Origin: Burkholderiales bacterium
Lineage (GTDB): Bacteria > Pseudomonadota > Gammaproteobacteria > Burkholderiales > Burkholderiaceae_C
Length of the DNA stretch: 48,416 bases
NCBI GenBank assembly: GCA_030602985.1
Contig: JAUVYR010000004.1
Span: 1-48,416, forward strand
Reading direction: 5' to 3'
Part shown: one piece after another, positions 9,678-18,562 of the stretch
Position numbering within the stretch: the stretch's first letter is position 1
Layout of the letters: the number at the start of each line of letters is the position of its first letter
Position numbers and translations under genes: made by a program
Notes under the pieces: model-generated
The model's input: only the letters and a program-made list of their open reading frames with translations
Told to the model about the DNA's origin: nothing
Database searches by the model: none

Positions 9678-10537
9678 CAGCGGCGACTGCTTGCAGTGGA
9701 CCCAGGACGGGCGGGCGGCTTGCGGCGCAACAGGCCGGGGGCCTTGATGGGTTCCTGCTGGCCGTCAAAGATTTCGTCTTCGTAGTGCGCCACAAACGAC
9801 TTGAGCGTCTCACGCATGAGCGAAGGACTGCGCTTGGCCGTCATCATGGCAATGCCCTGCATGACCATATTCATTAACACCACACGCTGCTCGGTGCGGC
9901 GTTCCAGCTTGACAGCCACGGGCTTGAAGACCAGATTGGCCAGGAGAATGCCGTAAAAAGTGGTCATCAGCGCCACTGCCAGATGACCGCCGATCACCAC
10001 CATATCGCCGGATCCGAGAATATCCATCATGTTGACCAGCCCCACCAGGGTGCCGATCATGCCAAACGCGGGCGCGTAGCTGGCCATGACTCGAAACAGC
10101 TGGGCTTCTGCGGCTTCTTTGGCCCGCAGGCGGGAGATGCGCCATTGCAGCAAGTCAAGGATGTCGTCTTCGGGGGTGCGCTCAATCACCAGTTGCACAC
10201 CCGTACGCAAAAACGGGTTGGTCACACGCTCCAGCGCTTTCTCGACCGCCACCGGATCATCGCGTATCCAGAGTCGGGACACATCGACCAGCTCCTCAAT
10301 ATCCTTCTGGGTGTACAGCTGCTCATTGCGGATCACAGTCTTGATCAGCTTGAAAACACGCAACACCTCCTTGAGCGGGTAGCTCATGAAGGTGGCAGCC
10401 ATGGTGCCGAACAGCACGATGCCCAGACCCGGCAAGTCAATGAACAGCAGCGGATCTTCCGCGGCAAACGCCATGACGACCACCAGCAACAGCACACTGG
10501 CGGCCATCCCGATCAGGGTGGATGGATTCATCCGCAA
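9677..10537 (-). CDS. motA: MotA/PomA-type flagellar stator channel subunit
   Basis: The channel subunit forms a ring around MotB and turns ion flow into rotor torque. Its 286 residues have four hydrophobic segments: 6-26, 34-52, about 152-172 and 185-205. A large cytosolic loop carries the charged rotor-contact helix (RLWIRDDPVAVEKALERV). TM3 reads APAFGMIGTLVGLVNMM and TM4 LAVALMTTFYGILLANLVF, very close to Vibrio PomA. Thr163, Thr192 and Thr193 fall where PomA has its sodium-pathway threonines (158, 185 and 186). The gene is the first of a coupled pair with motB and lies 11 bases after the chemoreceptor gene on the same strand, so the three may form one motility operon. Confidence 0.9.
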   Translation of the reverse strand: MRMNPSTLIGMAASVLLLVVVMAFAAEDPLLFIDLPGLGIVLFGTMAATFMSYPLKEVLRVFKLIKTVIRNEQLYTQKDIEELVDVSRLWIRDDPVAVEKALERVTNPFLRTGVQLVIERTPEDDILDLLQWRISRLRAKEAAEAQLFRVMASYAPAFGMIGTLVGLVNMMDILGSGDMVVIGGHLAVALMTTFYGILLANLVFKPVAVKLERRTEQRVVLMNMVMQGIAMMTAKRSPSLMRETLKSFVAHYEDEIFDGQQEPIKAPGLLRRKPPARPGSTASSRR

Positions 10538-10548
10538 GACTCCATGAC

Positions 10549-12357
10549 TCAGATTTTGAACTGGGCCACAGTCGCGGCCAGGTTGTCGGCTTGTTCACTC
10601 AATGCAGTCGCCGCCGAGGCGCTTTCCTCCACCAAAGCCGCATTCTGCTGGGTCATCTGGTCCAGATTGGTCACAGCATCTCCGATCTGTGAAATGCCTT
10701 GGCGCTGCTCATTGGCGGCCATGGCAACCTGATTCATCAAATGAGCGACCTTCTGGACATCCTGGACGATGGTTTTCATCACATCCCCAGTCTGATTGAC
10801 CAGAGAAGACCCTGTTTCAACGGCCTGTACAGAGCCTTCAATCAAGCCTTTGATTTCCTTGGCTGCATCGCCCGAGCGCTGGGCCAACGAGCGCACCTCA
10901 CTGGCCACCACAGCGAAACCACGCCCCTGCTCACCCGCGCGCGCGGCTTCCACCGCTGCATTCAGGGCCAGGATATTGGTCTGGAACGCAATGCCGTCAA
11001 TCACCGCAATGATGTCATTGATGCGACGTGACCGGCTGGTGATGTCATCCATGCTTCGGACCACATCGGCCACGACCTCGCCACCGCGGGAAGCCGATTT
11101 CGCAGCGGCCGCTGCAATCTGATTGGCTTCAGTCGCGGTTTGCGCCGACTGGGTGACGCCACTGATCATTTCTTCCATGGTCGACGCGGTCTCTTCGAGG
11201 TTGGAAGCCGTCTGCTCCGTTCTGGCAGAGAGATCATGGTTGCCGGCGGCAATCTCACGCGCGGCAACATTGACCGAGTCACTGGTTTCGCGAATGCGTA
11301 ACAGGGTCGATTGAATCTTGTCCACGAATTCATTGAAGGCAGCAGCAATGCGCGCGAGCTCGTCAGAGCCAGTGGCATTGAGCCGCTTCGTGAGATCACC
11401 CTCACCCGAAGCCACGTCATGCATGGCCTGCTCCAGTCGGCCCAGCCGGGCGAGCGAGCGCGCGACCACCCCGGCACAAATCAGCACCGAGGCCAATGCG
11501 ACGAGCAAGCCCCCAATCAGCGAACCCGTCAGCAACTGCCGAACTCCAGCCATGGCTTCGGCTTCATGCAAGGCAATCACGAGCCACCAATCGGTCCCGG
11601 GTATGGCGCGCGCACTCAAGAGATGCCCGACGCCATCCAGGCTCACATTTTTGAGCGCAGCGCTTTGCGCAATCTGCTGAATGCTGGCAGCGCTGAGTCC
11701 AGGCGCCATATCGGCCACCTCCTTGAGCACGAGCTCCAGGTTTTTATGTACCAGGACCTTGCCTGCACTGGACACGATGAAAGCGTAGCTGGAGGGCGTC
11801 GGCGCAATCGATGTGACACTGTTGGCGACCACATCCATGAATACATCGGCCGCCGCGACTGCACTGACAGACGCGCCTTGCCGCGAAGCCACGGCGAATG
11901 TCATGACCAGGCGACCGCTGCCTGCATCCACATAAGGCTCGGTCAATACCACGCCGTTGCCACTCGCCGCGAGTCGATACCAGGGTCGCGCGGTGGGGTT
12001 CCATCCTGGGGGGAGATTTTGCGGCGTTGAGAATATGGCGGTCCCATCGGCATACCCGATGTAGGTGGTGTCGAATCCGCCACTGACCACAGCCTGTGTC
12101 AACGCTGGCATAGGATCATCGAGACGGGTGGCTGGCAACATGGACAAGGCGATGTCCGATCGCGTTTTGACCCATTCAGCAATCCCGCTGACTCTGGCCT
12201 CAGAAAGCTGTGCGGCGTTCTGGGTCAGGGACTGGACGGCGGCATTCCTGACGGTCAGGAAATTGAGGGTGGACACCGCCAATACACTGGCAACCACCAG
12301 GAATCCGGTGGTCAGGATCAGCCGTTGCTTCAGAGAAAGGGATGAGCCGAATGTCAT
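10549..12357 (-). CDS. methyl-accepting chemotaxis protein with double-Cache sensor
   Basis: A transmembrane chemoreceptor of 602 residues. TM1 is at about 12-32, followed by a periplasmic dCache_1 domain (about 40-270), TM2 at 273-300, a HAMP domain to about 352 and a cytoplasmic signalling domain to 600. The signalling tip ([20 protein letters not shown]) is intact. No C-terminal CheR-binding pentapeptide is seen; the protein ends AATVAQFKI. In the membrane-distal Cache pocket, R124, W126, Y127, Y142, D144 and D171 match the amino-acid-binding motif of PctA-type receptors in identity and spacing, while the motif's leading Tyr is W119. An amino acid or related amine ligand is therefore inferred. 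It lies immediately upstream of motA on the same strand. Confidence 0.95.
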   Translation of the reverse strand: MTFGSSLSLKQRLILTTGFLVVASVLAVSTLNFLTVRNAAVQSLTQNAAQLSEARVSGIAEWVKTRSDIALSMLPATRLDDPMPALTQAVVSGGFDTTYIGYADGTAIFSTPQNLPPGWNPTARPWYRLAASGNGVVLTEPYVDAGSGRLVMTFAVASRQGASVSAVAAADVFMDVVANSVTSIAPTPSSYAFIVSSAGKVLVHKNLELVLKEVADMAPGLSAASIQQIAQSAALKNVSLDGVGHLLSARAIPGTDWWLVIALHEAEAMAGVRQLLTGSLIGGLLVALASVLICAGVVARSLARLGRLEQAMHDVASGEGDLTKRLNATGSDELARIAAAFNEFVDKIQSTLLRIRETSDSVNVAAREIAAGNHDLSARTEQTASNLEETASTMEEMISGVTQSAQTATEANQIAAAAAKSASRGGEVVADVVRSMDDITSRSRRINDIIAVIDGIAFQTNILALNAAVEAARAGEQGRGFAVVASEVRSLAQRSGDAAKEIKGLIEGSVQAVETGSSLVNQTGDVMKTIVQDVQKVAHLMNQVAMAANEQRQGISQIGDAVTNLDQMTQQNAALVEESASAATALSEQADNLAATVAQFKI

Positions 12358-12462
12358 GGGTGACCTCGCGAATGCACTGCTCCGAGTTTTAACAGATTAG
12401 ACCGTTGCCTGACAGCAGGGAATCGCTGTAAGAACAAAAGAAAAGCCCGCCATTCCTGAAAT

Positions 12463-12473
12463 TTGTATACAAT
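12463..12473 (+). promoter_or_regulatory. guaC promoter region with TTGTATACAA palindrome
   Basis: TTGTATACAA at 12463-12472 is a perfect 10-bp palindrome. Its right half provides TACAAT (12468-12473), a five-of-six -10 match that would start transcription near 12480, 87 bases before guaC. I find no convincing -35 box. A palindrome lying on the -10 suggests repression; GntR-type regulators often bind TGTATACA-like sites, but no such regulator is in the window. Confidence 0.4.
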
Positions 12474-12499
12474 CAATCACCGGGCCCAAGATCCTTGCG

Positions 12500-12519
12500 T
12501 CCGGTTTTTTGTTACCGGA
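12500..12519 (+). other. hairpin in the guaC 5' leader
   Basis: TCCGGT (12500-12505) pairs perfectly with ACCGGA (12514-12519) around an eight-base T-rich loop. A second small dyad, CAAG-ATC-CTTG, lies just upstream at 12488-12498. No T-tract follows the main stem, so it is not a classical terminator. I do not recognise a known riboswitch family in this 87-base leader. Confidence 0.35.
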
Positions 12520-12566
12520 TTCAGGCCAAGCGCTCACCCTTTCAATCTTGACAAGGAGCCTGGCTC

Positions 12567-13544
12567 ATGGAAATTTTTGACTACGACAACATCCTGTTGC
12601 TGCCGCGCAAGTGCCGCGTGGAAAGCCGCTCGGAGTGCGATACCTCGGTGCAACTGGGCGAACGGCGCTTCAAGTTGCCGGTTGTGCCGGCCAACATGAA
12701 AACCGTGCTGGACGAAAATATCGCCGAATGGCTGGCCGCCCACGGCTATTTTTACGTGATGCACCGCTTCGACATCGACAACGTCGCTTTTGTGCAGCAC
12801 ATGCATCAGCGCGGACAGTTTGCCTCGATTTCTCTGGGCATCAAGGCGGCAGACTACGACACCGCCGACCGGCTCGCCGCACTGGGCCTGCAGCCGGAAT
12901 ACATCACGATCGACATCGCGCACGGTCATGCCGACAGCGTGCAACGCATGATCGCCCATCTCAAGCGCGTGCTGCCCCGCAGTTTCGTGATCGCAGGCAA
13001 CGTCGGTACGCCCGAGGCCGTGATTGACCTGGAAAACTGGGGGGCCGACGCCACCAAGGTGGGCATTGGCCCGGGCAAGGTCTGCATCACCAAACTCAAG
13101 ACAGGTTTTGGCACAGGCGGCTGGCAACTCTCCGCGCTGAAGTGGTGCGCGCGCGTCGCGACCAAGCCCATCATTGCCGATGGCGGCATTCGCGAGCACG
13201 GCGATATCGCCAAATCCATCCGTTTTGGCGCGACCTTCGTGATGGTGGGTTCGCTCCTGGCGGGCCATGAGGAGTCACCCGGCAAAACGGTAGAAGTGGA
13301 CGGCAAGCTGTACAAGGAATACTACGGTTCTGCCAGCGACTTCAACAAAGGCGAATACAAGCACGTGGAAGGCAAGCGTATTCTGGAACCTGTCAAAGGG
13401 CGACTGGCGGATACCTTGCGAGAGATGCAGGAAGATCTGCAGAGCTCCATCAGCTACGCCGGGGGCAAACAGTTGCTGGACATCCGCAAGGTCAACTATG
13501 TCATTCTGGGCGGGGACAACGCCGGCGAGCATTTGTTGATGTAA
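12567..13544 (+). CDS. guaC: GMP reductase
   Basis: Reductively deaminates GMP to IMP and ammonia using NADPH, recycling guanine nucleotides into the adenine branch. The 325-residue sequence is a TIM barrel of the IMPDH/GMPR family without CBS domains, the length of the shorter (Bacillus-type) GMP reductases. The catalytic Cys is C173 in [11 protein letters not shown]. The Gly-rich phosphate loop [20 protein letters not shown] and the flap [18 protein letters not shown] distinguish it from IMP dehydrogenase. A strong AAGGAG at 12553-12558 sits eight bases before the ATG. The gene is monocistronic by layout: divergent from the chemoreceptor and 142 bp from the next gene. Confidence 0.95.
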   Translation: MEIFDYDNILLLPRKCRVESRSECDTSVQLGERRFKLPVVPANMKTVLDENIAEWLAAHGYFYVMHRFDIDNVAFVQHMHQRGQFASISLGIKAADYDTADRLAALGLQPEYITIDIAHGHADSVQRMIAHLKRVLPRSFVIAGNVGTPEAVIDLENWGADATKVGIGPGKVCITKLKTGFGTGGWQLSALKWCARVATKPIIADGGIREHGDIAKSIRFGATFVMVGSLLAGHEESPGKTVEVDGKLYKEYYGSASDFNKGEYKHVEGKRILEPVKGRLADTLREMQEDLQSSISYAGGKQLLDIRKVNYVILGGDNAGEHLLM

Positions 13545-13568
13545 CGCAAAAACAGAACTGATCGACCT

Positions 13569-13599
13569 CCACTGGCTCCTGCCAGTGGGTTAGTATGAT
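13569..13599 (+). promoter_or_regulatory. palindrome plus candidate -10 box before the GGDEF-EAL gene
   Basis: CCACTGG (13569-13575) and CCAGTGG (13582-13588) form a perfect 7-bp dyad around six bases. TATGAT at 13594-13599 is a five-of-six -10 match. The dyad covers the place where the -35 box would be, so it could be an operator. It could also be a stem ending guaC transcription, since it begins 24 bases after the guaC stop, but no T-tract follows. Confidence 0.3.
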
Positions 13600-13686
13600 T
13601 CGCATCGTCGGTTCGGCCAGCCAGCCGGGCTTGTTCTTAGCCTTTGGGCACCCCCTGACTATGCGAACGATTCACTGGTCTGCTTC

Positions 13687-16600
13687 ATGGGAAAGCCGCC
13701 GTTATCCACGGGGGCGGACGCCGTGTCGATGACGGCAGATTTTTCCACCCTGTCCCGCAGGCACCGCTGGCTGGCCTTCGGGTGTTTTTGTGCCAGCTTC
13801 CTGCTACTGGCACTCGGGGTCTGGCATCTGGACAAGCAACAGACCGACACGCATCGAGCGCGCGTGACTGTTCTGGCGGGTGATACGGCCCAGGCCGTGC
13901 AAAGCCGCATGTCGCGCTTGATGTCCGCAACCTATCTGCTGTCGGCCTACGTGCGAGCCAATCAGGGGCGAGTCGAGCAATTTGATGAGCTGGGTACGCA
14001 GATGCTGCCCTTCTACCCTGGGGCAACCGCTCTCGGGCTGGCACCCGACGGCGTCATTCGATATGTCGTGCCCTGGGAAGCGAATCAGGCGTCTATCGGT
14101 TTCAACCAGCTGGCGGATCCCGCACAAAGTCCGGAAGCGTTTCTGGCCAAAGAGACCGGGCGATTGACACTGGCCGGCCCTCTCAACCTGGTCCAAGGCG
14201 GGCTCGGTGTGGTCGGTCGGTTGCCCATCTTCATGCCGAATGGCCAGGGCCAGTCCCCGACTTTCTGGGGATTTGCCTACGTGACGGTGCGCTTCCCAGA
14301 TGCATTTGAAGGCATCGCCATGGAGCGGCTGTCTGAACTGGGCTATCGGTATCGCCTGCAAAGGCGGCACCCAGACACTGGCATGGTCCAGGTGATTGCC
14401 GAGTCATCGGATCTCCAACCCGGCGCCCTCATGAGCCAACCTGTGGAAAGGACTGTCCTGGTGCCCAATGGGGAATGGACCCTGCAGGTGGAGCCCGTCA
14501 ATGGCTGGGGCAGGCCCGGGGTTCTGGCTTTTCAACTCGCCCTCGCTGGCATCTTCAGCCTGTTGCTGGGCTTCCTGATTCGCCTGTATCTCGCTCGCGG
14601 TATGCAGAAAAACTGGTTGGAAGCCCAGGTCAGGCAACGCACCGACGAAATCGCGCAAGCCCGTGATGACCTGCAGGCCACCCTGAATGCGGTACCCGAC
14701 CTGCTGTTCGAGATCGATGCCGATGGGGTCTTGCATGGCCACCATCGCCACCAGAGCACCTTGACCGTTTACGGCACAGAACAGCTGAACGGTAAAAACA
14801 TCGCCGAGTTTTTGCCAGAGCATGTGGTGACCGTCATCCGCCAGGCCATGGAAGTCGCAGCGCGGGATGGCCGATCGGGTGGCGCCGAGTATGCCCTGGA
14901 CAGCCCCATGGGCAGACAATGGTTTGAACTGTCGATGGCCGCCAAGCGGCAGGACGGTGAAGGCAGCGTGACTGGCGCTCCCAACCGCTTCATTGCCTTG
15001 TCGCGAAACATCACAGCACGCAAGGAGGCCGACCTGAAATTCCAGCTGGCGACCCAGTTTTTCGAAGGCAGCAACGAGGGCCTGCTCATCACCGATGCCG
15101 AGCAGCGCATCATCCAGGTCAATCCGGCTTTCACGACGATCACGGGATACACACCAGACGAAGTGATGGGCCAGAAACCGGAAATTCTGGCATCAGGCCG
15201 GCATGATGCGTCCTTTTATGCAGCCATGTGGCAAGAAATCAACGCCCATGACCACTGGCAAGGCGAGGTCTGGAACCGGCGTCGCAACGGAGAGGAATAC
15301 CCTGAATGGCTCTCCATCAGCCGTATTCAGGACAGTCAAGGCCTGACCACCCACTACGTGGCCATTTTCAGCGATATCAGCCGTCGGCTGGAGCAGGAAG
15401 CACGCATCCGCGACCTCGCTTACTTCGATACGCTGACCGGACTGGCCAATCGTGTGCTGCTGCGAGATCGGGTGCAGCACGACCTGAGTATGGCCCGAAG
15501 GCACCAGACCGCCCTGAGCTTGTTGTTCATCGATCTGGATCACTTCAAGCACATCAACGATTCCCTGGGCCATCAGGTAGGTGACCAGCTCCTGATCCAG
15601 GTGGCCCAGCGCATCAAGCACATACTCCGAGAGCAGGACACCGTGGCCCGACTCGGGGGCGATGAGTTCATGGTGGTATTGCCTGAAACCACCACTGAGG
15701 GCGCCTCCCATAAGGCGTCGCAGCTCCTGCAGACCCTGTCCCGGCCCTATGAGATCGGGGGACAGGAGCTCACGGTCACGCCGTCGATCGGGATCGCCAT
15801 GTACCCTGAAGACGGTCAGGACTTTGAAGGCCTGTACCGCTGTGCGGATACCGCCATGTATCGCGCCAAGCAGGAGGGGCGTAGCCGTCATGCTTTCTTT
15901 ACTCGCGAGATGCAGGCCTCAGCGGTCCGACGATTGCAGCTCGAAAACGCCCTGCGCCGTGCGATTGACCGAGGCGAGTTCAGCCTGCACTACCAACCTC
16001 AGCTGACACTGGATCACAGCCGTGTGGTCGGATTCGAAGCCTTGCTGCGCTGGCAGCACACCGAACTGGGCGCGGTCTCACCGGGCGAGTTCATTCCCGT
16101 GGCAGAACAGACCGGCCAGATCGTTGCGATCGGTCAGTGGGTGTTGCATACGGCCTGCCAGCAAATGCGGCAGTGGCAGTTGCAGGGCCTGCCCGATGTT
16201 GGGGTAGCCGTCAATATGTCAGCGGTGCAGTTCCGTCAGCCCGATCTGGTGGCTCAGGTGGCACGGGTGCTGGAGTCGACCGGGTTGCCTGCGCATTGCC
16301 TGGAGCTGGAATTGACCGAGAGCACGGCCATGCTGGACCCTGAGGCCGCAGTCACAACCATGCAGGCACTCCATCGGCTGGGGGTCCGACTATCGATCGA
16401 CGATTTCGACACCGGATACTCGTCCCTCAGTTATCTGAAGCGATTCCAGATCCACAAGCTCAAGATCGACCAGTCATTTGTACGCGATCTGCCTGATGAT
16501 CCGGATGATGCAGGCATTGTCGAAACCGTCATCCAGATGGCACGAAGCCTCGGTCTCACCACCATCGCAGAAGGGGTGGAAACCGAGGCTCAGCACGCTT

Positions 16601-16710
16601 TCCTGCAGCAACGCGGCTGCAACGAAGTGCAGGGTTATCTGCTGGCGCGGCCTTTGCCTGCTACCGCTCTGGAATCCTGGTGGCGTGAACGCTTGTCACC
16701 AGTGGCCTGA
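13687..16710 (+). CDS. CHASE-PAS-PAS-GGDEF-EAL membrane c-di-GMP protein
   Basis: A 1007-residue sensor that can both make and break c-di-GMP. Order: TM1 near 28-46, extracytoplasmic CHASE domain about 60-260, TM2 near 277-300, coiled linker, PAS at about 325-440 and a second PAS at about 455-570 (NEGLLITDAEQRIIQVNPAF). GGDEF follows at about 580-735, with intact ARLGGDEFMVVLPE and an REQD inhibitory site. EAL is at about 750-1000. Its key motifs are present: EALLRW, ELTEST, DDFDTGYSSL, KIDQSFV and EGVET. Both output domains therefore look active. ATG 13687 is used; ATG 13729 is an alternative that would lose 14 residues. The 3' end overlaps the convergent helicase gene by 76 bases. Confidence 0.93.
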   Translation: MGKPPLSTGADAVSMTADFSTLSRRHRWLAFGCFCASFLLLALGVWHLDKQQTDTHRARVTVLAGDTAQAVQSRMSRLMSATYLLSAYVRANQGRVEQFDELGTQMLPFYPGATALGLAPDGVIRYVVPWEANQASIGFNQLADPAQSPEAFLAKETGRLTLAGPLNLVQGGLGVVGRLPIFMPNGQGQSPTFWGFAYVTVRFPDAFEGIAMERLSELGYRYRLQRRHPDTGMVQVIAESSDLQPGALMSQPVERTVLVPNGEWTLQVEPVNGWGRPGVLAFQLALAGIFSLLLGFLIRLYLARGMQKNWLEAQVRQRTDEIAQARDDLQATLNAVPDLLFEIDADGVLHGHHRHQSTLTVYGTEQLNGKNIAEFLPEHVVTVIRQAMEVAARDGRSGGAEYALDSPMGRQWFELSMAAKRQDGEGSVTGAPNRFIALSRNITARKEADLKFQLATQFFEGSNEGLLITDAEQRIIQVNPAFTTITGYTPDEVMGQKPEILASGRHDASFYAAMWQEINAHDHWQGEVWNRRRNGEEYPEWLSISRIQDSQGLTTHYVAIFSDISRRLEQEARIRDLAYFDTLTGLANRVLLRDRVQHDLSMARRHQTALSLLFIDLDHFKHINDSLGHQVGDQLLIQVAQRIKHILREQDTVARLGGDEFMVVLPETTTEGASHKASQLLQTLSRPYEIGGQELTVTPSIGIAMYPEDGQDFEGLYRCADTAMYRAKQEGRSRHAFFTREMQASAVRRLQLENALRRAIDRGEFSLHYQPQLTLDHSRVVGFEALLRWQHTELGAVSPGEFIPVAEQTGQIVAIGQWVLHTACQQMRQWQLQGLPDVGVAVNMSAVQFRQPDLVAQVARVLESTGLPAHCLELELTESTAMLDPEAAVTTMQALHRLGVRLSIDDFDTGYSSLSYLKRFQIHKLKIDQSFVRDLPDDPDDAGIVETVIQMARSLGLTTIAEGVETEAQHAFLQQRGCNEVQGYLLARPLPATALESWWRERLSPVA

Positions 16711-18257
16711 CGCCCGACCCCGGCGCCGTGACCGTGGTGGGCAGCAGGCTTGCCAAAACCCACGCGCGGGCCTTCACCAGCGCCGCGCGCATGGCTCGGC
16801 GCCCCCCGGAAACCGCCGTCACCGCGGAAGCCTCCTTCGCTGCGGAAGCCCCCCTCGCCCCGGCCTGCCCCATGACGGGGCGCATGGCGAGGCGCACCCC
16901 GGCCACCACGGCGGTCGTCACGGAACTCGTAGACCGGCTTGCGCGGCTCCAGGCCAGGGATGGTCTGGGTCTCGATCTTCTGTTGGCTGAAGGCTTCGAT
17001 TTCGCCAATCTTGCGGCGATCGCGGAATTCCGCCATGGTCACGGCCAGACCCTGGCGCCCTGCACGGCCGGTCCGGCCAATGCGGTGAGTGTAGTCTTCG
17101 GCCTTCATGGGCAGACCGAAGTTGAACACGTGGGTGATGGTCGGCACGTCGATGCCACGGGCGGCCACGTCGGTCGCCACCAGAATCTGCACCTGGCCAT
17201 TGCGCAGGGCCATGAGGCGGCGGTTGCGCAGGCCTTGGCTCAAAGCGCCATGCAGTGCCACGGCGGCAAAGCCTACCTGCTGCAAGTCGGCCGCCAGGGC
17301 ATCACATTCGATCTGCGTGCTGGCAAACACGATGGCCTGGTCAATGGAGGCGTCACGCAGCCAGTGGTCCAGCAGCTTGCGCTTGTGTTCCGGGCTGTCA
17401 CACCAGTAGAGGCGCTGCTCGATGTTGACGTGCTTGTCCTGCGGGGTGTCGATCTGCACCTTCTGCGGACTGCGCATCACTCGCGTGGCCAGCGCCTGAA
17501 TACGGGGCGCAAAAGTGGCACTGAACATCATGGTCTGGCGACGCGCGGCGGTCAGTCGGTTGACTTCCGCAAGGTCATCGGAGAAACCAAGATCCAGCAT
17601 GCGGTCGGCTTCATCAACCACCAGGAATTGCACTTCGTCCAGCTTGATCTGGCCGCTGCGCTGCAGATCCAGCAGGCGGCCCGGGGTGGCCACCACCAGG
17701 TCGGCGTTTTGCAGCTTGGCGATCTGCATCTGGTAAGGCATGCCACCGACCACGTTGGCAATACGCAGGCCTCGGCAGTGCTTGACCAGGTCGATCGCAT
17801 CATGCGCCACCTGCTGGGCCAGTTCACGCGTGGGGCACAGCACCAGTGCACCCGGCACGGCTGGCTGGAAGTGACGCGCCAGCAGCGGGTTCTTGCGCTT
17901 TGGGCGCTTAGGGGCTGGCTTCCCGGCCGCCTCTGCTTCGGACACCAAACGGTCCCATTCGGCCCGCTCCTGGGCTTCACGGGCACTTTGCTGTTCCAGC
18001 AAGGTATGCAGCACAGGCAAGAGGAAGGCGGCGGTTTTACCGCTACCGGTCTGGCTGGAGACCATCAGGTCAGTAAAGACCTGGCCTTCGGTGCCGTTGT
18101 GCATGGCTTTCGGAATGGCGGCCTGCTGAACGAGCGTGGGCTGGGTGAACCCCAGATCGGCCACGGCCTTGATCAACGGCTCGGCCAGACCCAGAGCGAC
18201 AAACGCTTCAGGCAGGGCAGCAGGTTGCGTGGGAGGGGTTTGGAGGGTATCCGTCAT
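16635..18257 (-). CDS. DEAD-box ATP-dependent RNA helicase
   Basis: Unwinds short RNA duplexes in ribosome assembly or mRNA turnover. The 540 residues carry Q motif, motif I SSQTGSGKT, Ia PTRELAQQV, Ib ATPGRLLDL, II VDEADRMLD, III FSATF and VI HRIGRTGRAGR. About 50 extra charged residues separate motif I from Ia (RAEWDRLVSEAEAAGKPAPK). The C-terminal 110 residues are an Arg/Gly-rich RNA-binding tail with GGFRSEGGFRGDGGFRG repeats. The ATG at 18257 was chosen over one at 18308, which would add a hydrophobic non-homologous stretch; an AAGGAC precedes it. The tail runs 76 bases into the convergent GGDEF-EAL gene, which is unusual. A small C-terminal frameshift is possible. It is RhlE-like, but the subfamily is not certain. 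Confidence 0.93.
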   Translation of the reverse strand: MTDTLQTPPTQPAALPEAFVALGLAEPLIKAVADLGFTQPTLVQQAAIPKAMHNGTEGQVFTDLMVSSQTGSGKTAAFLLPVLHTLLEQQSAREAQERAEWDRLVSEAEAAGKPAPKRPKRKNPLLARHFQPAVPGALVLCPTRELAQQVAHDAIDLVKHCRGLRIANVVGGMPYQMQIAKLQNADLVVATPGRLLDLQRSGQIKLDEVQFLVVDEADRMLDLGFSDDLAEVNRLTAARRQTMMFSATFAPRIQALATRVMRSPQKVQIDTPQDKHVNIEQRLYWCDSPEHKRKLLDHWLRDASIDQAIVFASTQIECDALAADLQQVGFAAVALHGALSQGLRNRRLMALRNGQVQILVATDVAARGIDVPTITHVFNFGLPMKAEDYTHRIGRTGRAGRQGLAVTMAEFRDRRKIGEIEAFSQQKIETQTIPGLEPRKPVYEFRDDRRGGRGAPRHAPRHGAGRGEGGFRSEGGFRGDGGFRGAPSHARGAGEGPRVGFGKPAAHHGHGAGVGRQATGDKRSRHQDSRAVAGKGRASR

Positions 18258-18562
18258 GTGATGTCCTTGCGCGAAAAAAGCGCAATAGAACACGACGAGC
18301 ACTGGCATGGTAGCCCTCGTGTGCCCGATCGGTTCGTGGTGGAAAAAACATCGACCACAAACAAATCGGCGAGGGCGCCTGAAACAGGCTATTCTCGCGT
18401 GGGGTGTGAGGCGTATCGCTTAAAAGCTGAACCGGACTGGCCGGCCGCCTACCCCGCTAAGCGTGAGGCAGATGCAACAAAGTCCCTCAAATCAGGGACC
18501 AGTGCGTATTATGGCACACATTCCGGGTTTTCCCTAGATCCCATGCATCAGGTGCTACACGC
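18258..18562 (-). other. 305-bp noncoding region upstream of the DEAD-box helicase gene
   Basis: No plausible gene lies here. On the minus strand it holds a CATAAT -10-like box at about 18513-18508, a perfect stem GTCCCT/AGGGAC (18482-18487 with 18494-18499) and the helicase Shine-Dalgarno. If the -10 is used, the helicase message has a 5' leader of about 240 bases, as in several DEAD-box genes controlled through their leaders. That is inference. Confidence 0.4.
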
